Below are positions 17,373-26,800 of a DNA stretch of 64,000 bases, one piece after another. The stretch comes from Leptotrichia sp. oral taxon 498 (GTDB lineage Bacteria; Fusobacteriota; Fusobacteriia; Fusobacteriales; Leptotrichiaceae): assembly GCF_002240055.1 (NCBI RefSeq), contig NZ_CP016753.1, positions 2,088,182-2,152,181 of the forward strand, read 5' to 3'. Made by a program: the position numbers and the translations under genes. The notes under the pieces were generated by a model, which saw only the letters and a program-made list of their open reading frames with translations, was not told where the DNA came from and did not search any database. Position 1 is the stretch's first letter. Each line of letters starts with the position of its first letter.

Positions 17373-18350
17373 TTATTTTGACCATTCAAATAAAATTGAA
17401 CCGTAAGTAAGTCCTCCGCCGAATCCTGTTATTACAATTTTATCACCTTTTTTAAGTCTATTTTGCTTACTAGCTTCATCTATTGCAATCGGAATTGAAG
17501 CTCCCGAAGTATTTCCATATTTATTTAAATTTACAAAAAACTTATCTAACGGTTGCTTAAATCTCTTAGCAATTGACTCAATTATTCTTATATTTGCCTG
17601 ATGTGGTATAAATAAATCTATATCGTCTGCTGTAATATTTTGTTGTTTTAAAACATCATCAACACTTTCAGGGAATACTTTTACCGCAAATTTAAAAATT
17701 TCTCTTCCATTCATTTGTAAATATGTCTCTTTATTTTCCAATGCCTCAACAGTTACAACTTTTCTAGAGCCTCCTGCAGGTACAATCAATTCACAGGCGC
17801 CAGAACCATCCGCAACCAAATGACTTGCACAAAATCCGCCAGTTTGCACTTCTCCTAATACAACAGCTCCTGAACCATCTCCAAACAAGATACAAGTCCC
17901 TCTGTCGCTCCAATCCATAACTCTTGACATAGTTTCAGCACCAATTACAAGAACTTTTTTATAAATCCCTGATTTTATAAAACTGTATCCTGTCGTAAAT
18001 GCATAGACAAATCCTGTACACGCTGCACTTATATCAAAAGCTGCAGCTTTTATTCCCAATTTATCTTGAACTAACGCCGCTGTCGACGGCGTGAAATGAT
18101 CTGGGGTCATTGTTGCAACGATAATCAAATCAATTTCATTTTTATCTATCCCGGCATCATTTATAGCTTTTTTTGCTGCGCAAAATGCCAAATCTGAAGT
18201 TGCTTCATTTTCAGAGGCTATTCTTCGCTCCTTGATACCTGTTCTTGTTGTGATCCATTCATCGTTAGTGTCAACTATCTTTGCTAAATCATCGTTTGTC
18301 AACACTTTTTCTGGAACATAAGAACCTGTCCCCAAAATTCCTATTCTCAT
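17373..18350 (-). CDS. fabH: Beta-ketoacyl-ACP synthase III FabH
   Basis: FabH condenses acyl-CoA with malonyl-ACP to start fatty-acid synthesis. The 325-residue protein begins with GILGTGSYVPEKV and has TRTGIKERRI near 37-46. The catalytic triad is visible: Cys in ISAACTGFVYA near 112, His in LFIPHQANIRI near 245, and Asn in NKYGNTSGASIP near 277. It is the first gene of the minus-strand fab cluster; a candidate promoter lies at 18431-18459. No fabG or fabK is present in the cluster. Confidence 0.97.
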   Translation of the reverse strand: MRIGILGTGSYVPEKVLTNDDLAKIVDTNDEWITTRTGIKERRIASENEATSDLAFCAAKKAINDAGIDKNEIDLIIVATMTPDHFTPSTAALVQDKLGIKAAAFDISAACTGFVYAFTTGYSFIKSGIYKKVLVIGAETMSRVMDWSDRGTCILFGDGSGAVVLGEVQTGGFCASHLVADGSGACELIVPAGGSRKVVTVEALENKETYLQMNGREIFKFAVKVFPESVDDVLKQQNITADDIDLFIPHQANIRIIESIAKRFKQPLDKFFVNLNKYGNTSGASIPIAIDEASKQNRLKKGDKIVITGFGGGLTYGSILFEWSK

Positions 18351-18430
18351 TTTTTTCTCCTTCTATTAAATTTTATAAAACTTGTTATATTTCCCTCTTT
18401 ATTTTTACAAATTTTAATATTTACACAATA

Positions 18431-18459
18431 AGTTTATCATAAATTTTAAAATTTTACAA
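18431..18459 (-). promoter_or_regulatory. Candidate promoter of the fab cluster
   Basis: On the minus strand, TTGTAA (18454-18459) and TAAACT (18431-18436) are separated by 17 bp, with a TG one base before the -10. It lies 80 bp upstream of fabH. Nearby, 18483-18500 is a perfect A/T-only palindrome that might act as a weak terminator for the nucleoside phosphorylase gene. Nothing else is evident in the 18351-18577 gap. Confidence 0.5.
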
Positions 18460-18577
18460 CACAATAAATTTTTTAAATATAAAAACTTTTATAAAAGTTT
18501 AATTACTTTTTTTAATTTTTTTAGGTCCAATATAACATTCAGTGCTTTAAGAATTTTAGGATACGTAACGAATAAAA

Positions 18578-19882
18578 TTAATCAATGATTTCTATCACCA
18601 CTTTTTGCCCGCTAACTTTTTCATTTTGTAACACATACGCATCTAAAAGCATTTCTTTTGAATTTTTTAAATTTTTTTCGTCATTATAATAAATTTCTGC
18701 CAATTTTTCTCCTTTTTCCACTTTATCACCAACTTTTTTAAAAATCTTTATTCCGACAGAATGATCAATTTTATCATATTTTGTAGCTCTTCCTGCACCA
18801 ATTATCATCGCCGCTTTTCCAATTTCTTCAGCTTTTATTTTTGCGACATAGCCACTATTTTGGGAAAAAATTTCCAATTTTTCTTTTGCAACCGGTAAAA
18901 TTGAATAATCATTGACTAAATTTTCATCGCCTCCGCTTTCAGCTATAAATTCTTTCAATTTTGAAAGTGCAAGACCGCTGTTTATCACTTCATCAATTTT
19001 CCTATATCCATCTTTTAATTCTTTTATTACACCTTTAGCTTTTAACGCAACTGCTGCAATTGTATAAACCACTTCTTTTACATCTTTTGCTCCATTTCCC
19101 TTCAATGTTTCTATCGCTTCAATTATTTCAATCGCATTTCCTACTGAATATCCAAGCGGTTCATCCATATTGCTCAAAACTGCTCTTACTTTTCTTTTAA
19201 ATCCAATCCCAATTTCAATCATTCTTTTTGCCAATTCTCTTGCACGCTCAATATTTTTCATAAAAGCTCCGTCACCAACTTTCACATCAAGAATTATCAC
19301 ATCTGACTGAATCGCCAGCTTTTTACTCATTATACTGCTTGCAATTAATGGAATACTTGGAACTGTCGCTGTAACATCTCTTAACGAATACAATTTTTTG
19401 TCAAGTGGAACGATTTTATCGCTGTAGCCCATAAGCCCGATTCCAGTTTTACTTGCGATTTTTTCAACTTCTTCTTTTGAACTTGAAAATTTGAACCCTT
19501 TTATCGCTTCAAATTTATCAATCGTACCGCCAGTATGACCCAAACCTTTACCTGATAATTTAGTCGAAGCCAAACCAAGTGCTGCAAGTATTGGCGCTAA
19601 TACAACGGTTACTTTATCTCCAACTCCACCTGTACTATGTTTGTCGACTAAAAATTTATTAATCTTTTCAAATTTTATAATTTCTCCTGAATCTCTCATT
19701 AAAGTTGTAAATTCCAAAAGTTCAGCTTTTGTCATATCATTAAAATATACCGCCATCAGAAATGCTGACATTTGATAATCTGGAACATTTCCTTTTAAAT
19801 ATTCACTCAATAAAAAATGAATCTCTTCTTTTGCAAGTTCTTCTTTTTCTCTTTTTTTCTCAATCAAATCCACTACTCTCAT
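18578..19882 (-). CDS. Pyrimidine-nucleoside (thymidine) phosphorylase
   Basis: The enzyme splits thymidine or uridine with phosphate to base and (deoxy)ribose-1-phosphate in nucleoside salvage. The 434-residue protein has the family signature KHSTGGVGDKVT near residues 81-92, LSGKGLGHTGGT near 112-123, and KLYSLRDVTATV near 165. The C-terminal domain ends with a lipoyl-like fold (GIKIFKKVGDKVEKGEKL). Length and motifs fit both DeoA and Pdp; I do not choose between them. It lies downstream of a nucleoside-binding lipoprotein, giving a plausible uptake-and-cleavage pair, although a terminator lies between them. Confidence 0.94.
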   Translation of the reverse strand: MRVVDLIEKKREKEELAKEEIHFLLSEYLKGNVPDYQMSAFLMAVYFNDMTKAELLEFTTLMRDSGEIIKFEKINKFLVDKHSTGGVGDKVTVVLAPILAALGLASTKLSGKGLGHTGGTIDKFEAIKGFKFSSSKEEVEKIASKTGIGLMGYSDKIVPLDKKLYSLRDVTATVPSIPLIASSIMSKKLAIQSDVIILDVKVGDGAFMKNIERARELAKRMIEIGIGFKRKVRAVLSNMDEPLGYSVGNAIEIIEAIETLKGNGAKDVKEVVYTIAAVALKAKGVIKELKDGYRKIDEVINSGLALSKLKEFIAESGGDENLVNDYSILPVAKEKLEIFSQNSGYVAKIKAEEIGKAAMIIGAGRATKYDKIDHSVGIKIFKKVGDKVEKGEKLAEIYYNDEKNLKNSKEMLLDAYVLQNEKVSGQKVVIEIID

Positions 19883-19951
19883 AATTTTTCCTTTCTATAA
19901 ATTATCTAATTATTTAATTTTTAAAATAAAAAAATAAAGTTTTAAATTTTT

Positions 19952-19985
19952 AAAAAAAATAAGCGAGACCAAAAAGATCCCGCTT
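19952..19985 (-). terminator. Intrinsic terminator after the BMP lipoprotein gene
   Basis: The minus-strand arms are 19976-19985 and 19961-19970, ten pairs with two G-T wobbles, an A/T loop of 5 nt, then a T-rich tail (19952-19959). It lies 16 bp after the stop codon at 20001. Confidence 0.87.
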
Positions 19986-20000
19986 TTTTAACTTTTATAA

Positions 20001-21041
20001 TTATATTTTTGGTTTTACAACAATTTTTCCACTTTTAATATCTTGTTTAATTTGTTCAAGTTTTTTAATATTTTCTTCACCAATTTTATCTTTGGTAAAT
20101 TCAAAATTTGTTGTTCCAATTCCATCTTCTTTTATTCCATATGTCTGAACTTTTGCGGCAAACTTTCCATTTAAAGTTGTTTTAATTTCATCAAAAACTG
20201 CATTATCCACATATTTCATCATGGAAGTTAAAATATTTCCTGGATATAGACCGTCTTGATTTGAATCCACACCTATTCCATAAATATTTTTTTCTTTAAC
20301 AGCTTGAAATACTCCAAGCCCACTTGCTCCAGCTGCGTGATAAACTACATCTGCACCTTGTTGAATCAAAGTTTCAGTTTTAGCTTTTGCCGAAGCTTGA
20401 TCGTTAAATGCTGATGTTCCACCAATTGTAACTGGTATAACTTTAATATCAGGTTTTACATATCTTGCACCTTGCGCATACCCTGCAAAAAATTTTGCTA
20501 TCAAATCTGAATTATCAGCACCCACAAATCCTATAGTTCCTGTTTTATCCATCATTGCAGCCAAAGCTCCTACTAAAAATGAACCTTCTTCTTCTTTAAA
20601 CGTAATCGAAGCTACGTTAGGTTTGCCATTAACTACACTATCAATAATTGCAAATTTTTGCTCTGGAAATGCATCAGCTACTGCAGTTACTGCATCTTGC
20701 ATTGTATATCCAACTGCAATTATCAAGTCATATTGTCCTTCTTCCGCAAATCTTGTAAGTGCATCCTTTGCTTCTGAATTTGGATCTTTTGGCTCATACT
20801 CACTATAAGTTATACCCAATTCTTTTTTAGCCTTTTCAAGTCCTCTAAAAGTTGAATCATTAAAAGATTTATCGCCTTTTCCACCAGTTGAATAAACAAC
20901 TGCCACACTTTTGTTGGAATTTGTCGAATCAGTTGAAGTTTTTCCATCTTTTACCTGATCCGCTGTTGCAGGTTTATTTCCACATGCAACAATAAACATC
21001 AATGCGAGAATCACACTAAAAATCGTCAAAATTCTTTTCAT
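20001..21041 (-). CDS. BMP-family nucleoside-binding lipoprotein
   Basis: The 346-residue protein is a BmpA/PnrA/TmpC-type substrate-binding lipoprotein, which delivers purine or pyrimidine nucleosides to an ABC permease. The signal peptide ends in the lipobox FIVAC (Cys about residue 20). A Ser/Thr-rich spacer follows, and the mature domain begins at VAVVYSTGGKGDKSFND. Further family motifs are VGADNSDLIAKFFAGYAQGA and GVDSNQDG. The permease and ATPase genes are not in the window. A -10 box TATAAT lies at 21078-21083, and a strong GGAGGAAAAA ribosome-binding site precedes the ATG. Confidence 0.93.
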   Translation of the reverse strand: MKRILTIFSVILALMFIVACGNKPATADQVKDGKTSTDSTNSNKSVAVVYSTGGKGDKSFNDSTFRGLEKAKKELGITYSEYEPKDPNSEAKDALTRFAEEGQYDLIIAVGYTMQDAVTAVADAFPEQKFAIIDSVVNGKPNVASITFKEEEGSFLVGALAAMMDKTGTIGFVGADNSDLIAKFFAGYAQGARYVKPDIKVIPVTIGGTSAFNDQASAKAKTETLIQQGADVVYHAAGASGLGVFQAVKEKNIYGIGVDSNQDGLYPGNILTSMMKYVDNAVFDEIKTTLNGKFAAKVQTYGIKEDGIGTTNFEFTKDKIGEENIKKLEQIKQDIKSGKIVVKPKI

Positions 21042-21077
21042 TTTTTCCTCCTAAATTTACTTCATAATAATACTATT

Positions 21078-21106
21078 ATTATACCTTATTTTTCTCTGTT
21101 TTTAAA
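21078..21106 (-). promoter_or_regulatory. Candidate promoter of the BMP lipoprotein gene
   Basis: On the minus strand, TATAAT (21078-21083) lies 17 bp from a weak -35 TTTAAA (21101-21106). It is 37 bp upstream of the ATG. The -10 is consensus; the -35 is poor. Confidence 0.5.
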
Positions 21107-21191
21107 TAACTTTTTTTGTTTTTTTAGTTAAAAAATAATTAAAAAAATAATAATAAAATCAAAATATTCTGAACAAATAATTTTTTTTAAT

Positions 21192-21222
21192 AAAAAAACT
21201 ATCTCTTTAGATTGAGATAGTT
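21192..21222 (-). terminator. Intrinsic terminator after rplA
   Basis: The minus-strand stem is AACTATCTC/GAGATAGTT (9 perfect pairs), the loop has 8 nt, and a run of seven T residues follows. It ends the rpmG-secE-nusG-rplK-rplA transcript. Confidence 0.9.
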
Positions 21223-21230
21223 AATTTTTA

Positions 21231-21938
21231 TTATTCAGCAACAAAACTTCCTGCTAATAATGGGTCAATTTTAATTCCAGGTCCCATAGTTAATGAGATT
21301 GCAACTGTTCTTAAATATTGTCCTTTAGAAGCTGCTGGCTTTAATTTAACAATTTGATTTAATGCAACTTTAAAGTTTTCTACGATTGCTTCTTTTGAAA
21401 AATCAACTTTTCCAATTGGTAAATGAATCGAACCTAATTTATCAACTTTAAATGCAACTTTTCCTTTTTTAAATTCTGTTACAGTTTGTTCAATGTTTGT
21501 TGTAACTGTTCCTGATTTAGGGTTAGGCATAAGTCCTTTAGTTCCTAAAATTCTTCCTAATCTTCCTAATTTAGGCATCATATCAGGTGTAGCTATAACT
21601 AGATCGAAATCTAGCCATCCACCTTGAATTTTACTGATATATTCATCATCTCCAGCAAAATCTGCTCCAGCGTCTAACGCTTTTTGGATGTTATCTCCTG
21701 AAGTAATTGCTAATACTCTTACAGTTTTTCCTGTTCCATGTGGCAACGAAACTGTCCCTCTTACTTGCTGATCAGCATGTCTTGGGTCAACTCCAAGTCT
21801 TACAGCTAATTCAACTGTTTCAACGAATTTTGCACTTTTTGTATCAAATACTAATTCCAAAGCTTCCTCTGGAGTATAAACTTTCATTTTATCTACTTTT
21901 TGAGATATTTCATTATATCTCTTACCTTTTTTTGCCAT
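21231..21938 (-). CDS. rplA: Ribosomal protein L1
   Basis: L1 forms the mobile L1 stalk near the E site of the large subunit and represses its own operon. The 235-residue protein is the standard size and carries the family signature [20 protein letters not shown] near residues 128-147 and [11 protein letters not shown] near 50-60. It is preceded by GAGGAGGAAATAATAA and by a leader element (21956-21982) that repeats the one in front of rplK. It is the last gene of the locus. Confidence 0.98.
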   Translation of the reverse strand: MAKKGKRYNEISQKVDKMKVYTPEEALELVFDTKSAKFVETVELAVRLGVDPRHADQQVRGTVSLPHGTGKTVRVLAITSGDNIQKALDAGADFAGDDEYISKIQGGWLDFDLVIATPDMMPKLGRLGRILGTKGLMPNPKSGTVTTNIEQTVTEFKKGKVAFKVDKLGSIHLPIGKVDFSKEAIVENFKVALNQIVKLKPAASKGQYLRTVAISLTMGPGIKIDPLLAGSFVAE

Positions 21939-21955
21939 TTATTATTTCCTCCTCT

Positions 21956-21982
21956 GTGGTCATTGGCTAGAAAACCTTCCAC
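21956..21982 (-). promoter_or_regulatory. Probable L1-binding leader element in front of rplA
   Basis: On the minus strand the order is GTGGAAG, a short inner helix (GG...CC), then TGACCAC, leading directly into AGAGGAGG, the Shine-Dalgarno sequence. GTGG pairs with CCAC. The same outer helix and the same TGACCACAGAGGAGGAAA occur in front of rplK. L1 is known to repress translation through an mRNA mimic of its 23S rRNA site; the match here is by motif and position. Confidence 0.6.
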
Positions 21983-22017
21983 TTCTTCCAATAATGTTTT
22001 TTATTTTTTATATATAA

Positions 22018-22443
22018 TTATTCAGAAATTTTAATTCCCATGCTTCTTGCAGTTCCTGCAACAATATTCATAGCTGCTTCAACACTTCCAGCATTCAAAT
22101 CTGGCATTTTAGTTTCTGCAATTTCTTGTAATTGAGCTTTAGTTATAGTTCCAGCAACTTCTTTTAATGAGTTTCCAGCACCTTTTTTAACTTTAGCTGC
22201 TTTTTTTAACAAGTCTGATGCTGGTGGAGTTTTTAAAACAAATGTAAAACTTCTGTCAGCATATACTGTAATTTCTACTGGAATTACAAATCCCATTTTA
22301 TCTTGTGTTTGTGCGTTAAATGATTTACAGAATTCTGCGATATTTACTCCATGTTGTCCTAATGCAGGTCCTACTGGTGGTGCAGGATTCGCTTTCCCTG
22401 CTTCTAATTGTAATTTAATCTTTCCGATTACTTCTTTAGCCAT
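22018..22443 (-). CDS. rplK: Ribosomal protein L11
   Basis: L11 forms the GTPase-associated centre with 23S rRNA and thiostrepton-type sites. From the ATG at 22443 ([12 protein letters not shown]) it has 141 residues, the usual length; the frame opens 14 codons earlier at a GTG that belongs to the leader hairpin. The N-terminal motif [18 protein letters not shown] is intact and the C-terminal rRNA-binding domain ends ARSMGIKI. It follows nusG and precedes rplA. Confidence 0.98.
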   Translation of the reverse strand: MAKEVIGKIKLQLEAGKANPAPPVGPALGQHGVNIAEFCKSFNAQTQDKMGFVIPVEITVYADRSFTFVLKTPPASDLLKKAAKVKKGAGNSLKEVAGTITKAQLQEIAETKMPDLNAGSVEAAMNIVAGTARSMGIKISE

Positions 22444-22455
22444 TTTTCCTCCTCT

Positions 22456-22485
22456 GTGGTCAGTGAATTTTTTTAAATCTCCCAC
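22456..22485 (-). promoter_or_regulatory. Probable L1-binding leader element in front of rplK
   Basis: The minus strand shows GTGGGAG (22479-22485), a loop region, then TGACCAC (22456-22462) directly before AGAGGAGG and the rplK ATG. GTGG pairs with CCAC, with an internal loop GAG/TGA. GTGGGAG is also the sequence of the L1-binding helix of bacterial 23S rRNA. Bound L1 would hide the Shine-Dalgarno sequence. See the matching element before rplA. Confidence 0.65.
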
Positions 22486-22570
22486 TTTTTCATAAATTTT
22501 GCTAATAGTTATTCTTAAATAATACTTTTAATACTATTTTAGTAATGTAGTTAATATTTTTTGACTTTTA

Positions 22571-23194
22571 TTAATAGTCTAATTTTGCAATTTCTGTGTA
22601 TTCAAGTTCAACCGGTGTCTGTCTTCCAAATACTTCTAGCATGACAGTAACTTTTCCATTTACATCGTCAATAGCTGAAATTTCTCCTTCTTGATCCAAG
22701 AATGAATCTTTTTTAATAATTACTTTTTCTCCAACTTTGAAATCAATGTTATATCTAGGTTCTTTTTCAACTGTATCACCATTTATATTAATTCCAACTT
22801 TAGCAAGTAATTCTTGGGCTTCTTCGTCAGATAGCGGTATTGGATCACTTCCAACCCCGACAAACCCAGTAACTCCGTTAGTATTTCTTATAACATACCA
22901 AGCATCACTGTCAACACGATAACCTAATCCTAATTCATTTTCTTCTTTCACAGATAACATTTCAATTAGTACATAACTTGGAAACAATTTTCTTGAAACT
23001 TTTACCATTTTTCCTCGCTTTTCTTCCAAGACTTCTTCTTCAGGTACTAAAATTCTAAAAACTCTATCTGTCAAATCCAATGATTCGATTCTTTTTTCCA
23101 AATCTGTTGCTACTTTTTTTTCGTAACCAGAATAAGTATGAATTATATACCATTTTTTTTCGTATACAATTTCATTTTCATTTTTTTCAGTCAA
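22571..23194 (-). CDS. nusG: Transcription termination/antitermination factor NusG
   Basis: NusG binds RNA polymerase and couples it to Rho or the ribosome. The 207-residue protein has the NGN domain (KKWYIIHTYSGYEKKV near residues 13-28; LFPSYVLIEM near 66) and a C-terminal KOW domain (FKVGEKVIIKKDSFLDQEG). It starts with TTG at 23194, 8 nt after AGGAGG, inside the last codons of secE, so coupling is likely. An insertion between NGN and KOW is modest. Confidence 0.97.
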   Translation of the reverse strand: MTEKNENEIVYEKKWYIIHTYSGYEKKVATDLEKRIESLDLTDRVFRILVPEEEVLEEKRGKMVKVSRKLFPSYVLIEMLSVKEENELGLGYRVDSDAWYVIRNTNGVTGFVGVGSDPIPLSDEEAQELLAKVGININGDTVEKEPRYNIDFKVGEKVIIKKDSFLDQEGEISAIDDVNGKVTVMLEVFGRQTPVELEYTEIAKLDY

Positions 23195-23195
23195 C

Positions 23196-23411
23196 TTACG
23201 CGCCTCCTATAAAATTTTTTATAATGTTGCTCACATTGGTCAATACAAAACTGAATGCTGTATCAAAAAGAAGTGTATAAAGTGCTATGAAAATTGTTAT
23301 TAAAATTACAATTACAGTTACATGATAAACTTCTTTCTTATTAGGCCAATATATTTTTTTATATTCTTCACGCAAATTTTTTAGACTTTCTCCTAAATTA
23401 AATTTACCCAT
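23196..23411 (-). CDS. secE: Protein translocase subunit SecE
   Basis: SecE is the small essential subunit of the SecYEG channel. The 71-residue protein has the conserved amphipathic KNLREEYKKIYWPNKKEV helix at about 11-28 and one transmembrane helix (VTVIVILITIFIALYTLLFD), the single-helix form common outside enterobacteria. It follows tRNA-Trp and shares its frame end with the nusG ribosome-binding site. Confidence 0.96.
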   Translation of the reverse strand: MGKFNLGESLKNLREEYKKIYWPNKKEVYHVTVIVILITIFIALYTLLFDTAFSFVLTNVSNIIKNFIGGA

Positions 23412-23491
23412 AAATATTCTCCTAGAATTATTTAAGACATATCTTAAACTTCTATTTTATTTTTCTAAAAAAAAATACTCATATTTTAAAA

Positions 23492-23567
23492 TGGCAGGCC
23501 AGGCAGGAATCGAACCCGCAACTTTCGGTTTTGGAGACCGACGCTCTACCAATTGAACTACTGACCT
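23492..23567 (-). tRNA. tRNA-Trp (CCA)
   Basis: The 76-nt sequence folds as a cloverleaf on the minus strand. The acceptor stem is AGGTCAG with CTGGCCT, the D arm has TTCAATTGGTAGAG, the anticodon loop is CTCCAAA (anticodon CCA) on a TCGGT/ACCGA stem, and the T arm contains GGGTTCGATTCC. The CCA end is encoded. It lies between rpmG and secE, where tRNA-Trp is found in many bacteria. Confidence 0.97.
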
Positions 23568-23583
23568 ATCTTTTTATATGAGA

Positions 23584-23733
23584 TTATTTTACTTCTCTGT
23601 AAAGAGAATGTCTTTTTAGCACTGGATTATATTTTCTCATTTCCAATCTTTCTGGATGAGTTTTTTTATTTTTAGTTGTAACATAGTGTCTCAACTTAGT
23701 TTCAGTGCATTCTAAAATTACTTGTACTCTCAT
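23584..23733 (-). CDS. rpmG: Ribosomal protein L33
   Basis: This is a 49-residue protein of the large subunit. The reading frame gives [20 protein letters not shown] at the start and [16 protein letters not shown] at the end, the typical L33 termini. Only one of the four zinc-ligand cysteines is kept (ECTE), so this is a zinc-independent (C-minus) form, a class often tied to zinc limitation. It is the first gene of the transcript, 57 bp downstream of a consensus promoter. Confidence 0.96.
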   Translation of the reverse strand: MRVQVILECTETKLRHYVTTKNKKTHPERLEMRKYNPVLKRHSLYREVK

Positions 23734-23789
23734 CTTCTTCTATCCCTCCCAATAAAATATTGGTATTACCAGAATAAACTAGCGAAAAA

Positions 23790-23818
23790 ATTATAACACA
23801 GTTTTTTATCTTTGTCAA
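23790..23818 (-). promoter_or_regulatory. Consensus sigma-70-type promoter of rpmG-trnW-secE-nusG-rplKA
   Basis: On the minus strand, TTGACA (23813-23818) and TATAAT (23790-23795) are both perfect consensus with 17-bp spacing, and TG one base before the -10 makes it an extended -10. Such strength fits ribosomal and tRNA expression. Confidence 0.93.
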
Positions 23819-23837
23819 CATCATTTTTTTATTTTTA

Positions 23838-26800
23838 TTAAACTTCCAATATTTGCGTTATAATTTCATAACTTTTTCCAACTTTTTTTGATAAGATTCT
23901 TTTATAATTTTCTATTTGCTCTTTATATTTTTCATTTTTTTCAGGTTCATAACCTGTTTTGTAGTCAAAAATGTAGATTTTTTTATTTTTTTCGTCGATA
24001 TTGATTCTGTCAATTATTCTTTTTTCCATCTTTTCATTGTCGTAAATTTCAAATTCATTATAAACTTTATATTTTGGATTATAAATTTCGAGATTTCTTT
24101 GAATAAAATTATTCATTCGTTCAATCATCTCAAAAATATTATTTTTCCCAATCATATTCCCATAACGGCTAAAAATTGCTGAATTTGCAACTTTCTTTTC
24201 GTTTTCCACATCTGTTAAAATATGTTCAAAATAATAGTGCATTGCAAGTCCTTTTTTTCTTTTGAATTCTTTTTCTAAATTAATCTTACTTGAGTTTCTG
24301 TCATTTTTTGCAATATTATCCGAAAAATATGGGAGAATTTTTTTTAGATCTAATATTGTTGTTTCTTTCATATTTTTTATTTTTTTGATTTCATTAATTT
24401 CTTCATAAATCTCTCCATTTGAATAATTCTCGCTTTCATTTAAATATAAACAATCTTTATATTTTTCAATTAATTTTTCTGTTAATTTATCACAATATTT
24501 CTCACCTGATTTTTTTATGTCAAACAGTAAAATCAAATTTTTCTTGGCTCTTGTGAGCGCCACATAATCTCTGTTAATTTCTTCGATTTTTTCTTTTTCT
24601 TCTTCCAATTCTCTAATTTTTTTATATTTCTCATCTCTTAAAATCAATTTTTCATATTTTTTCAAAGTCACCAAAAATTCCGTAACTTTTTCAAAATTTC
24701 TGTCAAATTGTATAAATGTCTTTATTTTTGATGTTTCATTTCGGGAATTTTTGCTCATTCTTTTACATTTATAATAAAAAACCGTATCAAATTCCAATCC
24801 TTTTGATTTATGTACTGTCATAAGATTTATAGCGTTTTTGTCCTCGCTTCCAAATTGCTTTATGTCTTCTTTTTTTTCTTCGATATAATTTATAAAGTCA
24901 AATAAATCTGTGTGACTTTTTAAAATATTGAAAAATTCAAAAATATTTTTTATGTCGCTATTTGTTGAATAAAAATTTGTTATCTCAAAATCTTTTATAA
25001 CTTCCAGCGAAAAATTTTCTTTTTTTGTTTTTGAATTTAAGTTTTCAGACAATTTTTTTAATTTTTTTATTTTACTCAAAACATCTGAAAATAAAAAGCC
25101 ATTTCTTTCAATTAAATTTATTTTTTTATATTTCAATAATTCTTCTTTTTTTATTTTTATTTCTTTATCTTTTTCTTTATCTTCTATTTCTTCTTTATCT
25201 TCATATTTTTTTTCTATTTTTTCATCTTTTATTTCTTCTTTTTTTTCTTTTTCTCTTTCTCTTTTTTCTATTCTTTCAATATTTATATTTTTAGTATTTT
25301 CATTATTTTCATTTTTATTTTTTTCAAAATCAAAATTAAAATCAAAATTTTCTAAAAACAAATCAAAATCTTCTTCTTTTGAATTTTTCATAAAAATTTC
25401 AATAATATTTTTATTTTCCAAAATATATTTCACATGGCTATTCAGACATCCAATTAAATCTGAACGAAGAAATTCTAACAAATATTGAAAGTTATTGTAT
25501 AAAAAATATTTTATAAGTCTGTAAATTGGATTAACTGCGCTGTGCTCTAAAATCGACTTGTTGCTCTTCAAAGTATACGGAATATTATAAGCATTCAATT
25601 CACTTGCGATTTCAGATAAATATTTATTTTTTCCAGCGATTATACAACTTTTTCCAAGATTTTTAATCTCTTTATTTTCTATCATTTGAATAATATTTTT
25701 AAAAATTCTCTTTTCAGTTGGAGACTTTTTGCTTTCTAGTTCATTTATCTTAAACTCAAAATAACCTTTTTGGTATTCAGCATCTTCAGCTTTATAATCA
25801 ACTTTCTCATAATTCCAATTACTTTTCTCATCATAATCGCAATAAATTTTGTTTACATTTTCAATAACCGCTTTATAACTTCTGTACGATTTTTTCAAAG
25901 TTTCCACTTTCGAGCCGTCAACTATTTCGTCAAGATTTTCAAAAAGCTCTTTTTCTCCGTCACGCCAACCGTAAATACTTTGCTTTTCATCTCCCACGCA
26001 AATTATATTTTTAGCGCAGTCCATTATGAGCTTTAAAATTTTCCACTGCAAAATGCTCGTGTCCTGAAATTCATCGACCATAATTGTATCAATATTTCCA
26101 CCAATTATTTCAAAAAAATCTTGAGTAAATTTATTATTTTCGATAAATTTTAAATTTTTGTCAAAAATAAATTCGTAAGTATAAATCGAAATATCGTCGT
26201 GCGTAAATTTTTTGGAAGAAATTTTTTCTCTTCGGACCAAGTCGTACAAAAATTCACAAAATTCTTTTAATTTATTGTGAAATGGATAAACTTTATTTTT
26301 TAAAATATATTTTGAAAATTTATCTAAAAAGTTTTTTTGAAGTTCTTGCAAAGTTTCTGTTAATTCTTTTTTCCGAATAAACTTTCCGTTATAATAATTT
26401 TTTATTTTAGAATCTAAAAGTTTTTCCAAATTTTTAACCACAATTTCTATTTTTTTTTCAGAAGAATTTTCACTTTCTTTTTTTATTTGGTCAAAAATTT
26501 CAAAAAGTTTGTCATTAAAACATTCAGAAATATTTTTCCCTTTTTCTTCAGAAAATATTTTTACTTCAGAATAAATTTCTTGAAGTGGTGTCAAAAAATC
26601 AAATACTTCTAAAACTTTTTTTGGGTTATCTTTTTTTTCTTCTTTTAACTCAAAATCTTTTGCAATAACATATTTTTTTTGAAATTCCACAAGCTCTTCA
26701 ATGATTTTTACATAATTTTTTATTTCTTTTTTTTCTCCAACTTCTTCAATCAAAAACTCAAATTTTTTATAATAATTTTCGTTGTCCATAATTTTCTTAA

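Noticed and set aside
25140..25340. Suspected frameshift or assembly fault at the low-complexity part of addA
   Set aside because: The reading frame runs through without a stop and the helicase motifs on both sides are in the same frame.
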